A stretch of 64,000 nt of DNA, taken from positions 62,001 to 126,000 of the forward strand of contig CAVWIS010000023.1 of NCBI GenBank assembly GCA_963755055.1, in the 5' to 3' direction. The notes below the pieces were generated by a model. That model was not told the origin of the DNA and searched no databases. It saw only the letters and a list, made by a program, of their open reading frames with translations. The position numbers and the translations under genes were made by a program. Below are positions 1-9,102 of the stretch, piece by piece (the first letter of the stretch is position 1; every line of letters begins with the position of its first letter). The stretch is from AP-16 sp963755055 (lineage in GTDB: Bacteria; Pseudomonadota; Alphaproteobacteria; Rhizobiales; Xanthobacteraceae).

Positions 1-2
1 GC

Positions 3-47
3 GCGGTGTCGTGGATCTTCAAGACGGGGTACCGGCTGAAGAATTGA
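3..47 (+). CDS. C-terminal tail of an unidentified protein (partial)
   Basis: Frame 3 reads AVSWIFKTGYRLKN and stops at 45-47. Thirteen of its fourteen sense codons end in G or C, the codon bias of the real genes here, so this is probably the end of a gene that begins outside the window. The frame starting at position 2 also stays open, to 79, but has weaker codon bias. Fourteen residues are too few to name a family. Confidence 0.4.
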   Translation, partial: AVSWIFKTGYRLKN

Positions 48-133
48 CGCTTGGCGGACCAGTCGAGCTCACGGTTTGACAAGATGGGTCGGTTTTGAGA
101 TCATTGAGATCAATGCTCTCAAAGGGGCCCTCG

Positions 134-373
134 ATGGCAGGCAATCTCCATGTGCGCAATCTCGAAGACGAGCTGATCGCCCGGCTGAAGCGGCGGGCCG
201 CCCGGCACGGCCGGTCGACCGAGGCCGAGCACCGGGAGATTCTGCGCCAGGCTCTCGCCACTGAGACTGAACCTTCGTTCGAGACGTTGGCGGCGGATTT
301 ACGCAAGCTCACCAGGGACCGGAAGCAGACACCGTCGGAAATCCTGCTGCGTGAAGGACGCGAGGAGCGGTGA
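134..373 (+). CDS. FitA/VapB-type ribbon-helix-helix antitoxin
   Basis: A 79-residue protein beginning MAGNLHVRNLEDELIARLKR, the usual N-terminus of FitA-like RHH antitoxins: a beta strand that reads DNA, then two helices. The C-terminal half is charged and probably wraps the toxin. It would bind and neutralise the PIN-domain RNase encoded next and autorepress the operon. The ATG at 134 is preferred over an upstream in-frame ATG at 95 because homology to the RHH fold begins there. Its stop overlaps the toxin GTG by three bases (370-373), typical of coupled toxin-antitoxin genes. Confidence 0.85.
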   Translation: MAGNLHVRNLEDELIARLKRRAARHGRSTEAEHREILRQALATETEPSFETLAADLRKLTRDRKQTPSEILLREGREER

Positions 374-816
374 ACACGCTCGTCGTCGACGCCAGCATCG
401 CCGTCAAATGGGTCGTCGAAGAGGCCGGTACAGCCGAGGCGCTGTCGCTGCGCAAGCAGGCCAAGTTGATCGCACCTGAGCTCCTGGTCGCCGAATGCGC
501 GAACATCCTCTGGAAGAAAGTTCGCCGGGATGAATTGTCAAAGGACCAAGCGATTTTTGCTGCTCGTTTGCTCCAGGGTGCTGATATTGAATTGTTGCCG
601 AGTCGATCGCTGCTCGAGACCGCGACGTCGATAGCGGTCGACTTGGACCATCCTGCCTATGACTGCGTGTACATCGCCCTCGCGGCAGCAAACGATTGCC
701 CTTTCGTAACCGCCGACGAACGTTTGGTGCGCAAGGTCGGCCAGGGCGCGGGCGGCGCATTCCGTGACCGCGTGATCTCTTTGGCCGCTGCCGCAGCGCG
801 TTTCGCCAATTCTTGA
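370..816 (+). CDS. vapC: VapC/FitB-type PIN-domain toxin (RNase)
   Basis: A 148-residue PIN-domain protein starting with GTG inside the antitoxin stop. The acidic Mg2+-binding residues are visible: D7 in VVDAS, E42 in AECANILWKK, D98 in PAYDCVYIALA and D116 in TADERL. VapC toxins cleave tRNA or rRNA when freed from the antitoxin. Length and motif spacing are normal for the family, so the toxin looks intact. The pair sits alone at the window edge, with no visible sign of which mobile region it belongs to. Confidence 0.9.
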   Translation: MNTLVVDASIAVKWVVEEAGTAEALSLRKQAKLIAPELLVAECANILWKKVRRDELSKDQAIFAARLLQGADIELLPSRSLLETATSIAVDLDHPAYDCVYIALAAANDCPFVTADERLVRKVGQGAGGAFRDRVISLAAAAARFANS

Positions 817-861
817 GTGATGCCTCAAGGTCGCTTCCGAGGCACAATTGTCGCCGCAACG

Positions 862-2991
862 ATGGACGAAACCGGGATGTTTTCGACGCGATCGCAGCTA
901 TTTCGTCGTGTTTCGTGCGCTTTTCCGTTTATCCTCGCTGTCGTTTGCCTGCAGCTGTCCGCGCAGCGGCCGGCCTTGGCGCAAGCGGGCGCCGTCCCCG
1001 TTGACTCGGCCGCGACGCCGCTGAGGAAGAGCGGCTATGCGCTCGGCGACGAGCGCTGCGGCGAGGCTCCCCTGGCATTTCCCAAACTGCGCATCGGCAT
1101 GCGGTCCGGCTATTGCGCCGGCCTGGTGGCGAGCAAGGACGACGGCCTCGTTTTTCCGCGCTCCATCGTGCAGGTGCCGGGTAGCCGCCTGTTCGTCGTT
1201 GCCGACATGGGCGGATGGAGCCCCGGGAGAGGGCGTCTGCTGCTGCTCGATCCCGAAGCGCCGGCGGGCAAGCGCCTGACCGTGCTCCTGGCCAAGCTCG
1301 ATTTTCCCCACGGGCTGGCGGTCGGCATCGACCGCCGCGTCTATGCGAGCACCGACCAGAAGATTTTTCGCTTCGATCCGCTGGCAAAGCAGCCGCAGAC
1401 CACGGTCGAGACGATCATTCAGGGCCTGCCGGGTCGCCGCGTCACGCTCTCCGACGGGAGCGTGGTGGAGGAAAGCGCCCATCCGCTCAAGCTGTTCGTG
1501 TTCGACAAGACCGGCCGGCTCTACGTGAACATCGGCGCGCCGACCGACAACTGCCTCGGCAAGACGCCCGGGCGTTGCCCGGCGGGCGAGGGCGCCAATC
1601 CGCTCGCCGCGATCTGGGCGTTCACGCCGCCTGAGGGCGGAATCTTCAAGGCGCTGAAACCGGGCGACGCCAACCCGCCGCGCGAGATTTTTGCCCGCGG
1701 CCTGCGCAACTCGATGGCGCTGGCCGTGCACCCGGAATTCCCCGCGGCGGGATCGGCCTTCCTGCAGGCCGAGAATGCCCGCGATCTGCCCGATCCCATG
1801 GAGCCCAACGAGGAGCTCAATGCGGTGGAGAAGGGACGGCACTACGGCTGGCCCTATTGTTACGACCTCACCACGACCAGCCCGGAATTCAAGGTTTTCC
1901 TGCAGACCAGGAGCGAATACCAGAAGCTCTGCACCGATGCGGCGGTCTACCGGCAGCCGCATTCGCTGATGCCGCCGCACGCCGCTCCCCTCGGCATGCT
2001 GTATTACCACGGCGCAAAATTCCCCGAGCTCGACGGCCGGCTGGTGGTGGCGCTCCATGGCTACCGGCCGACCGGCAGCCGCGTCATCTTCTATGACGTC
2101 GACGCCAAGGGGTTTCCGGCCGTCAGCCCGCCGCCCGTGCGGTACGGCGTCAACTGCGCGGCGGAACCGACGCGGGTTTTTCAGACCGGGCAGGGCAACG
2201 AGGTTCCGGCGGCGCCGTTCAACGAGCTGATGTCCGGCTGGTACAAGGTGAACGGCGTGCGGCCGCAGGGCGCGCCGGTCGGCATGACCGTCGCCGCCGA
2301 CGGCGCGCTGTGGATCGTCGAGGACAAGAACCAGGCGATCCTGCGGATCGATGCGGCGCCGTCCGCTACGGCCGAGATCCTGCCGTGCGATGCCAGGACC
2401 GGGGAGCAGATCGCTGCGCTCGTCGAATTCGTCGCCAAGGACGCCGAGAGCGGCAGGCGCCTGACGCAGGTCCGCTCGCAACTGATCGAAAAACATTGCC
2501 TGGGTTGTCATTCCGACTTCGACCTGAAGCCCGGGATGAGCGATGTGCAAAAGGACACAGCGGTGCTGCGCTTCCTGCTCGCCCAGGACGGATGGGTCTA
2601 TCCGGGCGATCCCGATTCCGGCCGCCTGCATGCCCGCGTCTGGGGCAAGGGCGCCGAGCGGGTGATGCCGGCGAACGGGCTGGAGCTGATCGCCAGGGAT
2701 CCGGCCTACAAGGCGCTCATCGGGACGCTCGATCTGTTTGTCGCCAGGATGGTGCCGGGAGAGCGCAAGCGGCTTGCGCTCGGGCAACGGGTCGCGCGCG
2801 ACCTGCGGAACCGCGCCGGAAAGGTGTGCGGCTCGCTTCCCAACGGCACGCTCGTCGTGGTCGTCGACAGGAGCCCGAAGGAAAAGCCGCTGTTCAGCCG
2901 CATTTTCCGTCCAGCGGATCAGTATCTCAACGGCGACTGCGTCGACGGTGGCGGCTATTATATCGAGCAGAAATATCTTGGCGGTCTTTGA
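862..2991 (+). CDS. PQQ-dependent aldose/sorbosone dehydrogenase-like protein with C-terminal haem c domain
   Basis: A secreted beta-propeller dehydrogenase of about 709 residues. The N-terminus has a basic region and a hydrophobic stretch (AFPFILAVVCLQL) followed by ALAQA, a good signal peptide. An ATG at 877 is an equally good start, and an upstream GTG at 817 is possible. The central part resembles the soluble glucose/sorbosone dehydrogenase family (LDFPHGLAVG, ARGLRNSMALAVHPE, HYGWPYCYD). Near residue 546 a CLGCH motif marks covalent haem c, with a candidate distal Met in RVMPANG. It therefore probably oxidises a sugar or other alcohol in the periplasm and passes electrons to its own haem. 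The downstream lactonase-like gene overlaps by 14 nt and could hydrolyse a lactone product. Substrate is unknown. Confidence 0.75.
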   Translation: MDETGMFSTRSQLFRRVSCAFPFILAVVCLQLSAQRPALAQAGAVPVDSAATPLRKSGYALGDERCGEAPLAFPKLRIGMRSGYCAGLVASKDDGLVFPRSIVQVPGSRLFVVADMGGWSPGRGRLLLLDPEAPAGKRLTVLLAKLDFPHGLAVGIDRRVYASTDQKIFRFDPLAKQPQTTVETIIQGLPGRRVTLSDGSVVEESAHPLKLFVFDKTGRLYVNIGAPTDNCLGKTPGRCPAGEGANPLAAIWAFTPPEGGIFKALKPGDANPPREIFARGLRNSMALAVHPEFPAAGSAFLQAENARDLPDPMEPNEELNAVEKGRHYGWPYCYDLTTTSPEFKVFLQTRSEYQKLCTDAAVYRQPHSLMPPHAAPLGMLYYHGAKFPELDGRLVVALHGYRPTGSRVIFYDVDAKGFPAVSPPPVRYGVNCAAEPTRVFQTGQGNEVPAAPFNELMSGWYKVNGVRPQGAPVGMTVAADGALWIVEDKNQAILRIDAAPSATAEILPCDARTGEQIAALVEFVAKDAESGRRLTQVRSQLIEKHCLGCHSDFDLKPGMSDVQKDTAVLRFLLAQDGWVYPGDPDSGRLHARVWGKGAERVMPANGLELIARDPAYKALIGTLDLFVARMVPGERKRLALGQRVARDLRNRAGKVCGSLPNGTLVVVVDRSPKEKPLFSRIFRPADQYLNGDCVDGGGYYIEQKYLGGL

Positions 2992-3946
2992 GCTTCTGCT
3001 CGCCGGCCTGATCGGCGCCGCGGCCGCGGAGCCCGCGCCCGATCGCAGCCGCCAAGTCACGCCGCCCGGAGAGTACACGTTCGGCATCGAGGGGCCGGCG
3101 GTCGACGCGGCCGGTACCTTGTACGTGGTCAACTTCCGCCGGCAGGGGATGATCGGACGCCTGCGCCCCGGCGCGTCGGAGTCGGAGCTGTTCGCCGAGC
3201 TTCCGCCGGGAAGCATCGGCAACGCCATCCGTTTCGATCGCGACGGGCGCATGTATGTCGCCGACTACAAGAATCACAATGTGTTCGTGCTCGAGCGCGG
3301 CAGCGCGGAGCCGCGGATCTATTTCCACTCCGATACGTTCAACCAGCCGAACGATCTGACGATCGCCGAGGACGGCACCATCTATGCGAGCGATCCGAGC
3401 TGGCGCCGCCGCGACGGCCAGGTGTGGCGCATCACCCGCGGGCCCGACGGCGAAGGCCACGGTGAGGTGATGGCGAGCGAGCGGAAGATGGGGACCGCCA
3501 ACGGCATCGATCTCAGCCCGGACGGAAAAACCCTCTATGTGGGTGAATCGGAAACGCGCGAGATCTGGGCCTACCGGCTCGACGGAGAAAAACTGGTGGC
3601 GCCGCGGCTGGTGAAGAGGTTCGCCGATTTCAGCCTCGACGGGCTGCGCACCGATATCGACGGCCGGCTCCTGGTGGCGAGGATTTTGAAGGGCACTGTG
3701 GTGGTGCTGTCGCCCGACGGCCAGGTGACGCGCGAAATTTCCCTGCAGGCCAAGGAGCCGACCAACCTCGCCTTCGGCGGACCCGACGGACGCACGGTCT
3801 TTGTCACCCAGCGGAAGGGTGGCTTCATCGAATCGTTCCGTGTCGACCGCCCCGGACGCGAGTATTGTGTGCAGGTGCCTGATGCTTCCTGCCGCGCGCC
3901 CGCCGGTCCGCAGACCAGGCGGTCGGCGCCGACACTATCGAAATAA
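2978..3946 (+). CDS. SMP-30/gluconolactonase-like secreted beta-propeller
   Basis: About 322 residues with repeated propeller strands of SMP-30/LRE type (GPAVDAAGTLYVVNF, DGRMYVADYKNHNV, NGIDLSPDGKTLYVGE, GLRTDIDGRLLVAR). No ATG precedes the conserved region. A TTG at 2978 overlaps the preceding gene by 14 nt and gives a convincing signal peptide, AVFELLLAGLIGAAAAEPAP. Family members hydrolyse sugar lactones with a bound divalent metal. Placed directly after a sugar-dehydrogenase-like gene, it likely opens the lactone that enzyme makes. Assignment to family is firm; substrate and the exact TTG start are inferred. Confidence 0.75.
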   Translation: MAVFELLLAGLIGAAAAEPAPDRSRQVTPPGEYTFGIEGPAVDAAGTLYVVNFRRQGMIGRLRPGASESELFAELPPGSIGNAIRFDRDGRMYVADYKNHNVFVLERGSAEPRIYFHSDTFNQPNDLTIAEDGTIYASDPSWRRRDGQVWRITRGPDGEGHGEVMASERKMGTANGIDLSPDGKTLYVGESETREIWAYRLDGEKLVAPRLVKRFADFSLDGLRTDIDGRLLVARILKGTVVVLSPDGQVTREISLQAKEPTNLAFGGPDGRTVFVTQRKGGFIESFRVDRPGREYCVQVPDASCRAPAGPQTRRSAPTLSK

Positions 3947-3953
3947 CTCTACC

Positions 3954-5183
3954 ATGGGATTTTTCGACCGGCTGTGGAAGGCGATCAGCGAGGTTCTGTT
4001 CGCCGACGGACAGGAATCCGCCGGCGAGGCGGATGCGCGCGCCCGCGCCCGGGCGATCGCGCCTGTCGTGTGGCTCCTCGGCAAGACCGGCGCCGGCAAG
4101 ACCGCTACCGTGGCGGCGCTCACCGGCGACCCGCGCGCCGAGGTCGGCGCCGGGTTTGAGCCCTGCACGCGGACCACTTCGTTCTACGATGTGCCACCGG
4201 AGGCGCCGCTGCTGCGCTTTCTCGACACCCGCGGGCTCGGCGAGGTGGACTACGACCCGGCGGCGGACATCGCCTGGTGCGAGGGCCAATCGCATCTCCT
4301 GCTCGTGGTGATGCAGGTCGCCGACCCGGTGCAGGACACGGTCCTGCGCGTTCTCCACGAGGCGCGCCGCCATCATCCCGACTGGCCGGTGGTGGTTGCG
4401 CAGACCGGCCTGCACCGCCTCTATCCGGCCGGCACCGCGCATCTCGTGCCGTACCCGTTCCGCGCCGACCAGGACGAAGCGCCGGCGAGCATCCCTCACG
4501 CGCTGCGGCAGGCGCTCGCCCATCAGCGAAAACTGTTCGAAGGCTTGCGCGGGCCACGGCCACGCTTCGTGCCCGTCGACTTCACATTGCCGGAAGACGG
4601 CTTTCCGCCGCAGGATTTCGGTCTCGAGGCATTGTCGGAGGCCCTCGGGCAAGCCGGGCCGCTCGCCGTCGAGGCGCTATATCGCGCCAGCGCTGACACC
4701 GAGAGCGACCTGATCCGTGCCAAGGCGCGACCGCTGATCTACGGTTATGGCGCGGCGGCCGCCGGTGCCGGCGCCATTCCGATCCCGCTGGTCGGCGTCG
4801 GCGGGCTCGCCGGCGTGCTGGCACTGGTGCTGCGGACACTGTCGGGCCGGTACGGGGTCGCCTGGACGCCGGGCGCGTTCGCCCAATTCACCGCTGCCGT
4901 CGGCGGCGGGGCGCTTATCTGGTGGGGCCTGAGATACGGTTTGCGCGAGTTGCTGAAGCTCATTCCCGTCATCGGTTCCGCGGCGGCCGGGGCCCTCAAT
5001 GCGGCGGCCGCCTTCGCGATCACCGTCGGGGTCGGCGAGGCGGCGTGCGTGTGGCTCGGCTATCGGCGACGCGGACTGACGGCACCCGACGCCGAGGTCC
5101 GCCGCGCCTTCGCCGAAGGGCTTTCGACCGGCCTCCGGCAGGCGCGGCGGCACGGCCGGACTTACGCCCGGCAGCCGGCATGA
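3954..5183 (+). CDS. GTPase with C-terminal membrane-associated (DUF697-like) region
   Basis: A 409-residue P-loop GTPase. G1 is GKTGAGKT at residues 43-50, G3 is DTRGLG at 91-96, and a conserved Thr cluster (CTRTT) near 71-75 can serve as G2. The usual NKxD/TKxD G4 motif is not evident (the aligned region reads AQTGLHRL), so nucleotide specificity is uncertain. Residues about 245-370 are Gly/Ala-rich and hydrophobic, like DUF697 regions that associate with membranes. It begins 7 nt after the lactonase stop and overlaps the next GTPase gene through ATGA, so two GTPases are co-translated. The role is unknown; membrane or septum dynamics would be a guess from related GTPases. Confidence 0.75.
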   Translation: MGFFDRLWKAISEVLFADGQESAGEADARARARAIAPVVWLLGKTGAGKTATVAALTGDPRAEVGAGFEPCTRTTSFYDVPPEAPLLRFLDTRGLGEVDYDPAADIAWCEGQSHLLLVVMQVADPVQDTVLRVLHEARRHHPDWPVVVAQTGLHRLYPAGTAHLVPYPFRADQDEAPASIPHALRQALAHQRKLFEGLRGPRPRFVPVDFTLPEDGFPPQDFGLEALSEALGQAGPLAVEALYRASADTESDLIRAKARPLIYGYGAAAAGAGAIPIPLVGVGGLAGVLALVLRTLSGRYGVAWTPGAFAQFTAAVGGGALIWWGLRYGLRELLKLIPVIGSAAAGALNAAAAFAITVGVGEAACVWLGYRRRGLTAPDAEVRRAFAEGLSTGLRQARRHGRTYARQPA

Positions 5184-6775
5184 CCATCGCCGACGCATTG
5201 CGTCGCCACTGGCGGGAGGCCGCCCTGGCGCTGTTGTTTGCGATCCCCTGGCTGTCGCTGCTGGCCCTCGGCCTGCTGTGGCTATGGCAGGGCGGTCATG
5301 TGCTCGTCTGGGCGGTGGCAGCCGCCGCCTTGGCGCTCGCCGCCCTGCCGCTGCAGCGCGCGGTCCGGCGGCAGGCCGACGCCGAGGCCCGCCTGGCGCT
5401 GGGGGATCTCGCCGCCCCTGCGTCCGGGTGGAACGCGCCCGAGCGCGCGGCCTGGGTCCAGGTGCTGGCAATGGCCGACGCCGCCGCACCGCTGTCGTTC
5501 ACCGAGACCGAGCCACCGCTCGCGCTGGTCCGCGATACGGTCGCGGCCGTCGCCAGGCATTTCCATCCGGAAGCCGGCGATCCGTGGGCGCAGTTCACGT
5601 TTCCTGAAGTGCTGCTGCTCGCCGAGCGCTTGGCGCGCGACCTGCGTCGCGAGGCGCTGCGCCACATCCCGGGGATCAGGGCCATGCGGCTCAGCCATCT
5701 GCTCTGGGTCCGCCGCCAGAGCGTGCGCTACGGCGAGACGGCGCGGCGCGGCTGGCGCATCGGCTACGGCCTGTGGCGGGCGGCCCGCGCGACGCTCAAC
5801 CCGCTCCAGGCCGCCGTGCAGGAGGCACGCGAGTTCATCACCGGAAAAACCCAGGACGTCCTGTCCCACCGCCTGCGCGCCTACGCGACGCGCCTGCTGG
5901 TGCTCGAGGTCGGTCGCGCGGCGATCGATCTCTATTCCGGACGGCTGGCGCTGTCCGAGGACGACCTCAATGCCGCGCGCGAGCACGATTTGGCGGGACC
6001 GGAGGCCGAGATCGTCGCCCCGGTGCGCATCCTGCTGGCCGGCCAGGTCAATGCCGGCAAGTCGAGCTTGGTGAATGCGCTGGCGCAGGAAGTGCGCTGC
6101 GCCGTCGGGCCGCTGCCGACGACTGCGGGCGCCGCGGAACATCCGCTCGCTCTCGAAGGGCGTCCGGCCGTGGTGCTGGTCGACACCGCCGGCCTCGGCG
6201 ACCGCGCTGCGATCGCCGAGCTGCTGCGGCAGGCAGCGCGGGCGGATCTCGTCCTCTGGGTCGCGGCGGCGACGCAGCCCGCCCGCGAGCCCGACCGGAT
6301 CCATCTCGAGGCGCTACGGTCATGGGCCGCAACACAGCTGGAGCGGCGGCCGCCTCCCGTCCTCCTGGCACTGACGCATGTGGACGAGCTGCGCCCCGCC
6401 GCCGAGTGGTCTCCGCCCTACGACATCGCGACCCCCGTGCGGCCGAAGGCTCAGGCGATCCGCTCGGCCCTCGACGCGGTCGCGCGCGCGCTCGATGTCC
6501 CGGCCGATACCGTGGTGCCGGTCGCGATGCCGCCTGGCCGCGACGCCTACAATCTCGACGCCCTGTGGGGGCGGATCGCGCTCGAGCTCGACGAGGCGAA
6601 GCTGGTCCAGCTCGACCGGCTGCGGCTCGGCCGATCGGCAATCAGGCTGCGCGAGATCGCCCGGCAGCTCGGCAGCGCCGGACGGCTGATCGTGAAGGGA
6701 ATCATCGAGGCGCCGGCCGCATCGCCCCCGGCGGGATCGCCGCCACGGCCAGGCGAGCGCGGCGCCGGCGAATGA
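5180..6775 (+). CDS. Membrane-anchored Era/dynamin-like GTPase
   Basis: A 531-residue protein whose ATG overlaps the stop of the previous GTPase. Two hydrophobic helices lie near residues 18-35 and 38-58 (LALLFAIPWLSLLALGLLWL and LVWAVAAAALALAALPL), followed by a helical region. The G domain has G1 GQVNAGKSS at about 288-296, G3 DTAG at about 335 and G4 THVD at about 399, a complete set unlike its partner. The architecture (TM pair, long helical linker, G domain) recalls membrane GTPases of the YcjX/dynamin-related range, but no family name is certain. A pair of different GTPases in one transcript suggests a heteromeric complex. Confidence 0.75.
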   Translation: MTIADALRRHWREAALALLFAIPWLSLLALGLLWLWQGGHVLVWAVAAAALALAALPLQRAVRRQADAEARLALGDLAAPASGWNAPERAAWVQVLAMADAAAPLSFTETEPPLALVRDTVAAVARHFHPEAGDPWAQFTFPEVLLLAERLARDLRREALRHIPGIRAMRLSHLLWVRRQSVRYGETARRGWRIGYGLWRAARATLNPLQAAVQEAREFITGKTQDVLSHRLRAYATRLLVLEVGRAAIDLYSGRLALSEDDLNAAREHDLAGPEAEIVAPVRILLAGQVNAGKSSLVNALAQEVRCAVGPLPTTAGAAEHPLALEGRPAVVLVDTAGLGDRAAIAELLRQAARADLVLWVAAATQPAREPDRIHLEALRSWAATQLERRPPPVLLALTHVDELRPAAEWSPPYDIATPVRPKAQAIRSALDAVARALDVPADTVVPVAMPPGRDAYNLDALWGRIALELDEAKLVQLDRLRLGRSAIRLREIARQLGSAGRLIVKGIIEAPAASPPAGSPPRPGERGAGE

Positions 6776-6807
6776 GATCGTTTGTTTGATCGCTCGCCCG
6801 CGCGCCT

Positions 6808-7974
6808 TTAGTAAAACACCTCCGGCGGCATCCCGAGGAGGATCTGACCCACCGCCTCGAAATGCGCGCCGCGCGACTGGATCTGCTGCGACAGCGTGTG
6901 CATGTCGCGGAAGCGGCGCTCGAACGGGCTGCCGGGAAAGATCGCGTCGACGCCGGCGGCCTTGTAGGTCATATCCGCCACCTCGATCGCGCCGTGGATC
7001 GCATTGGCGCAGGCGAGCCGCACCCGCGCGCGGTCGCCGGTCCCGATCGCCGCGACGTCGTCGGCCTGCGCGTAGATCGACCGCAGCGTCTCGACCAGAT
7101 AGGCGCGCGCCGAGCCGAGCCGGGCCTCGGCGCGGGCGACGTCCGCCTGCACGACGGCATTGTCGGCGAGGCGGCCGAGCCCGCGCGGCGCTTTCCGGCA
7201 GGCGAGCGCGATGAATTCCGCCAGCATGGCGTCGGCGATACCCAGTGCCACCGCCGACGCGCCGACCGCATAGAGGCCCTGCTGGGTGAATGCATAGAGC
7301 GGCCCGCGCTCGCGCCGCAACTCCGGCTCCTCGCGGGTGGTGCTGAAGGCCTCGGGCACGAACAGGTTTTCGATGCTGTAGGAGTCCGAGGCGGTGCCGC
7401 GGAGCCCGATCGGGTTCCATTTGTCGATCAGGGTGGCCTGCCCGGCGGGAAACAGCAGCGTGCGGATCAGCGGCCGGCCGAGCCGGTTGAGGCGGAGCGA
7501 CCCGTCGGCCTCCACCACCGGACAATGCACGCCCATCCAGGTGGCGTTGCGGCAGCCGCTGGCGAAATCCCAGGTGCCGCTGACCCGGTAGCCGCCGGGA
7601 ACGGCGTTCGCCCGGATGCCATTGGGCGGTCCCCAGGCGAGGATGGTCGGCTCGTCGCCGAATATCGTCGCAAGCGCTTCCGGCTCGAGAAAAGCCGCGA
7701 TCAGGCCCGCGCTGTTGCCGACGAAAATGTTCCAGCCGACCGAGGCGTCGTGGCGGGAGAGTTCCTCGACCGCCAGCAGGTAGGTTGCGGGCTCGATCTG
7801 GTCGCCGCCGGCCGAGCGCGGCAGCAGCATGCGGAACATCCGCGCCTCGTGCAGCTCCGTCAGCAATTCCGTCGGAATGCGCCGCGTGCGCTCGATCGTG
7901 TCGGCCGCCGCCTCGATCGCCGCGCCGAGATCGCGGGCTCGTGCGATCGGGTCGGGAAAAGTCTGGATATCCAT
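6808..7974 (-). CDS. Acyl-CoA dehydrogenase-fold flavoprotein (HsaA/monooxygenase-like)
   Basis: About 388 residues from the ATG at 7974 (MDIQTFPDP). The segments RIPTELLTELHEARMFRMLLP, GGDQIEPATYLLAVEELSRHDASVGW and RGTASDSYSIENLFVPEAF are typical of the acyl-CoA-dehydrogenase fold branch that includes flavin-dependent hydroxylases such as HsaA and DszC. It could desaturate an acyl-CoA or, with a reductase, hydroxylate an aromatic or cyclic substrate. The catalytic glutamate of true acyl-CoA dehydrogenases is not obvious, which favours the monooxygenase side. It is divergently transcribed from the LLM oxidoreductase gene, 141 nt away. Confidence 0.75.
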   Translation of the reverse strand: MDIQTFPDPIARARDLGAAIEAAADTIERTRRIPTELLTELHEARMFRMLLPRSAGGDQIEPATYLLAVEELSRHDASVGWNIFVGNSAGLIAAFLEPEALATIFGDEPTILAWGPPNGIRANAVPGGYRVSGTWDFASGCRNATWMGVHCPVVEADGSLRLNRLGRPLIRTLLFPAGQATLIDKWNPIGLRGTASDSYSIENLFVPEAFSTTREEPELRRERGPLYAFTQQGLYAVGASAVALGIADAMLAEFIALACRKAPRGLGRLADNAVVQADVARAEARLGSARAYLVETLRSIYAQADDVAAIGTGDRARVRLACANAIHGAIEVADMTYKAAGVDAIFPGSPFERRFRDMHTLSQQIQSRGAHFEAVGQILLGMPPEVFY

Positions 7975-8115
7975 GGGCCACCCGGTTCGCCGCCATTGCG
8001 GCAAAGGCGGGCGGCGCTGTCAACGCATGATCGCGCATGGCGGAGAGCCGGGTTTGGGGATTCTGGTAAAACCCGGCAGGATCGGCACCGCGGTTGTGCG
8101 AAGGCGAAATCGGCC

Positions 8116-9048
8116 ATGAAGCCGTTCCGTTTCGGTGTGAACCTGTGGCACGCGCGAACCCGCGCCGAATGGCGCGACAAGGCGCGCAAGGCCGAGGATC
8201 TCGGCTTCGCCACCCTGACTGTCCCGGATCACCTCACCGATTTCCTGGCGCCGATGCCGGCGGCGGTCAGCGCGGCGGACGCCACGACGGTGATCCGCGT
8301 CGGCACCAACGTGCTCAACAACGATCTCCGTCATCCGGTGCTGGTCGCCCGCGAAGCCGCCACCGTCGACCTCCTGGCCGACGGACGGCTCCAGCTCGGC
8401 CTCGGGGCCGGCAGCATCCAGGCGGAATACGACCAGGCCGGGTTGCGCTTCGACAGCGGGGCCACCCGGGTGGAGCGCCTCGCCGAGGCCGTCGCCATCA
8501 TCAAAGGCCTGCTCGCGGGCAACGAGGTCACGTTCGCGGGCCGGCATTACCAGGTGACGGGCCACAAAGTCGCGCCGCTTCCGGTGCAGAAGCCGCATCC
8601 GCCGATCCTGATCGGCGGCAACGGCCGGCGCCTGCTGACGCTCGCGGCGCAACAGGCCGACATTGTCGGCCTGTCGGGGATCACGTTTCGGGACGGCGGC
8701 GCGCGGCCCGATCTCGCGGCGTTTCGGGCATCGGCGGTGGACGAGCGGGTGCGGCTGGTGCGCGAGGTGGCCGGCGACCGTTACGCAGCACTCGAGCTCT
8801 GTGCGCTGGTGCAGCGGGTGGTGGTGACCGACGATCGCCGCAGCGCTGCCGAGGAGCTTACAGGCCGCTGGACGCAGCTTTCCGCCGCCGACATTCTGGC
8901 GAGCCCCTACGTGCTCATTGGAACCACGGAGCAGATGGTGGATGACCTTTTGGCGCGCCGCGAGCGCTGGGGAATCTCGTACTGCGTCGTCTTCGAGCCC
9001 TTCATGGATGCCTTCGCACCCGTGATCGCTCGCCTCGCCGGCAAATAG
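8116..9048 (+). CDS. LLM-class flavin/F420-type oxidoreductase
   Basis: A 310-residue TIM-barrel protein of the luciferase-like (LLM) family. Features are the N-terminal FRFGVNLWHA, KAEDLGFATLTVPDH, DLLADGRLQLGLGAGS, and the PHPPILIGGNGRRLL segment that binds the cofactor. The sequence style matches the F420-dependent MSMEG_2516-like subfamily. Most alphaproteobacteria use FMN, so the cofactor is undecided. It is followed 54 nt later by a thiolase-like gene in the same direction and probably shares an operon for degradation of a cyclic or branched acyl-CoA. Confidence 0.8.
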   Translation: MKPFRFGVNLWHARTRAEWRDKARKAEDLGFATLTVPDHLTDFLAPMPAAVSAADATTVIRVGTNVLNNDLRHPVLVAREAATVDLLADGRLQLGLGAGSIQAEYDQAGLRFDSGATRVERLAEAVAIIKGLLAGNEVTFAGRHYQVTGHKVAPLPVQKPHPPILIGGNGRRLLTLAAQQADIVGLSGITFRDGGARPDLAAFRASAVDERVRLVREVAGDRYAALELCALVQRVVVTDDRRSAAEELTGRWTQLSAADILASPYVLIGTTEQMVDDLLARRERWGISYCVVFEPFMDAFAPVIARLAGK

Positions 9049-9102
9049 CTGTAAGCTGCCGTCCGCCGCACGTCCGAAGAATCATCTCAGGGAGGAATCA
9101 CA

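Noticed and set aside
898..3252. Long minus-strand open frame opposite the sugar dehydrogenase (784 codons)
   Set aside because: High-GC shadow; no domain is recognisable and the plus-strand genes account for the sequence with family motifs.
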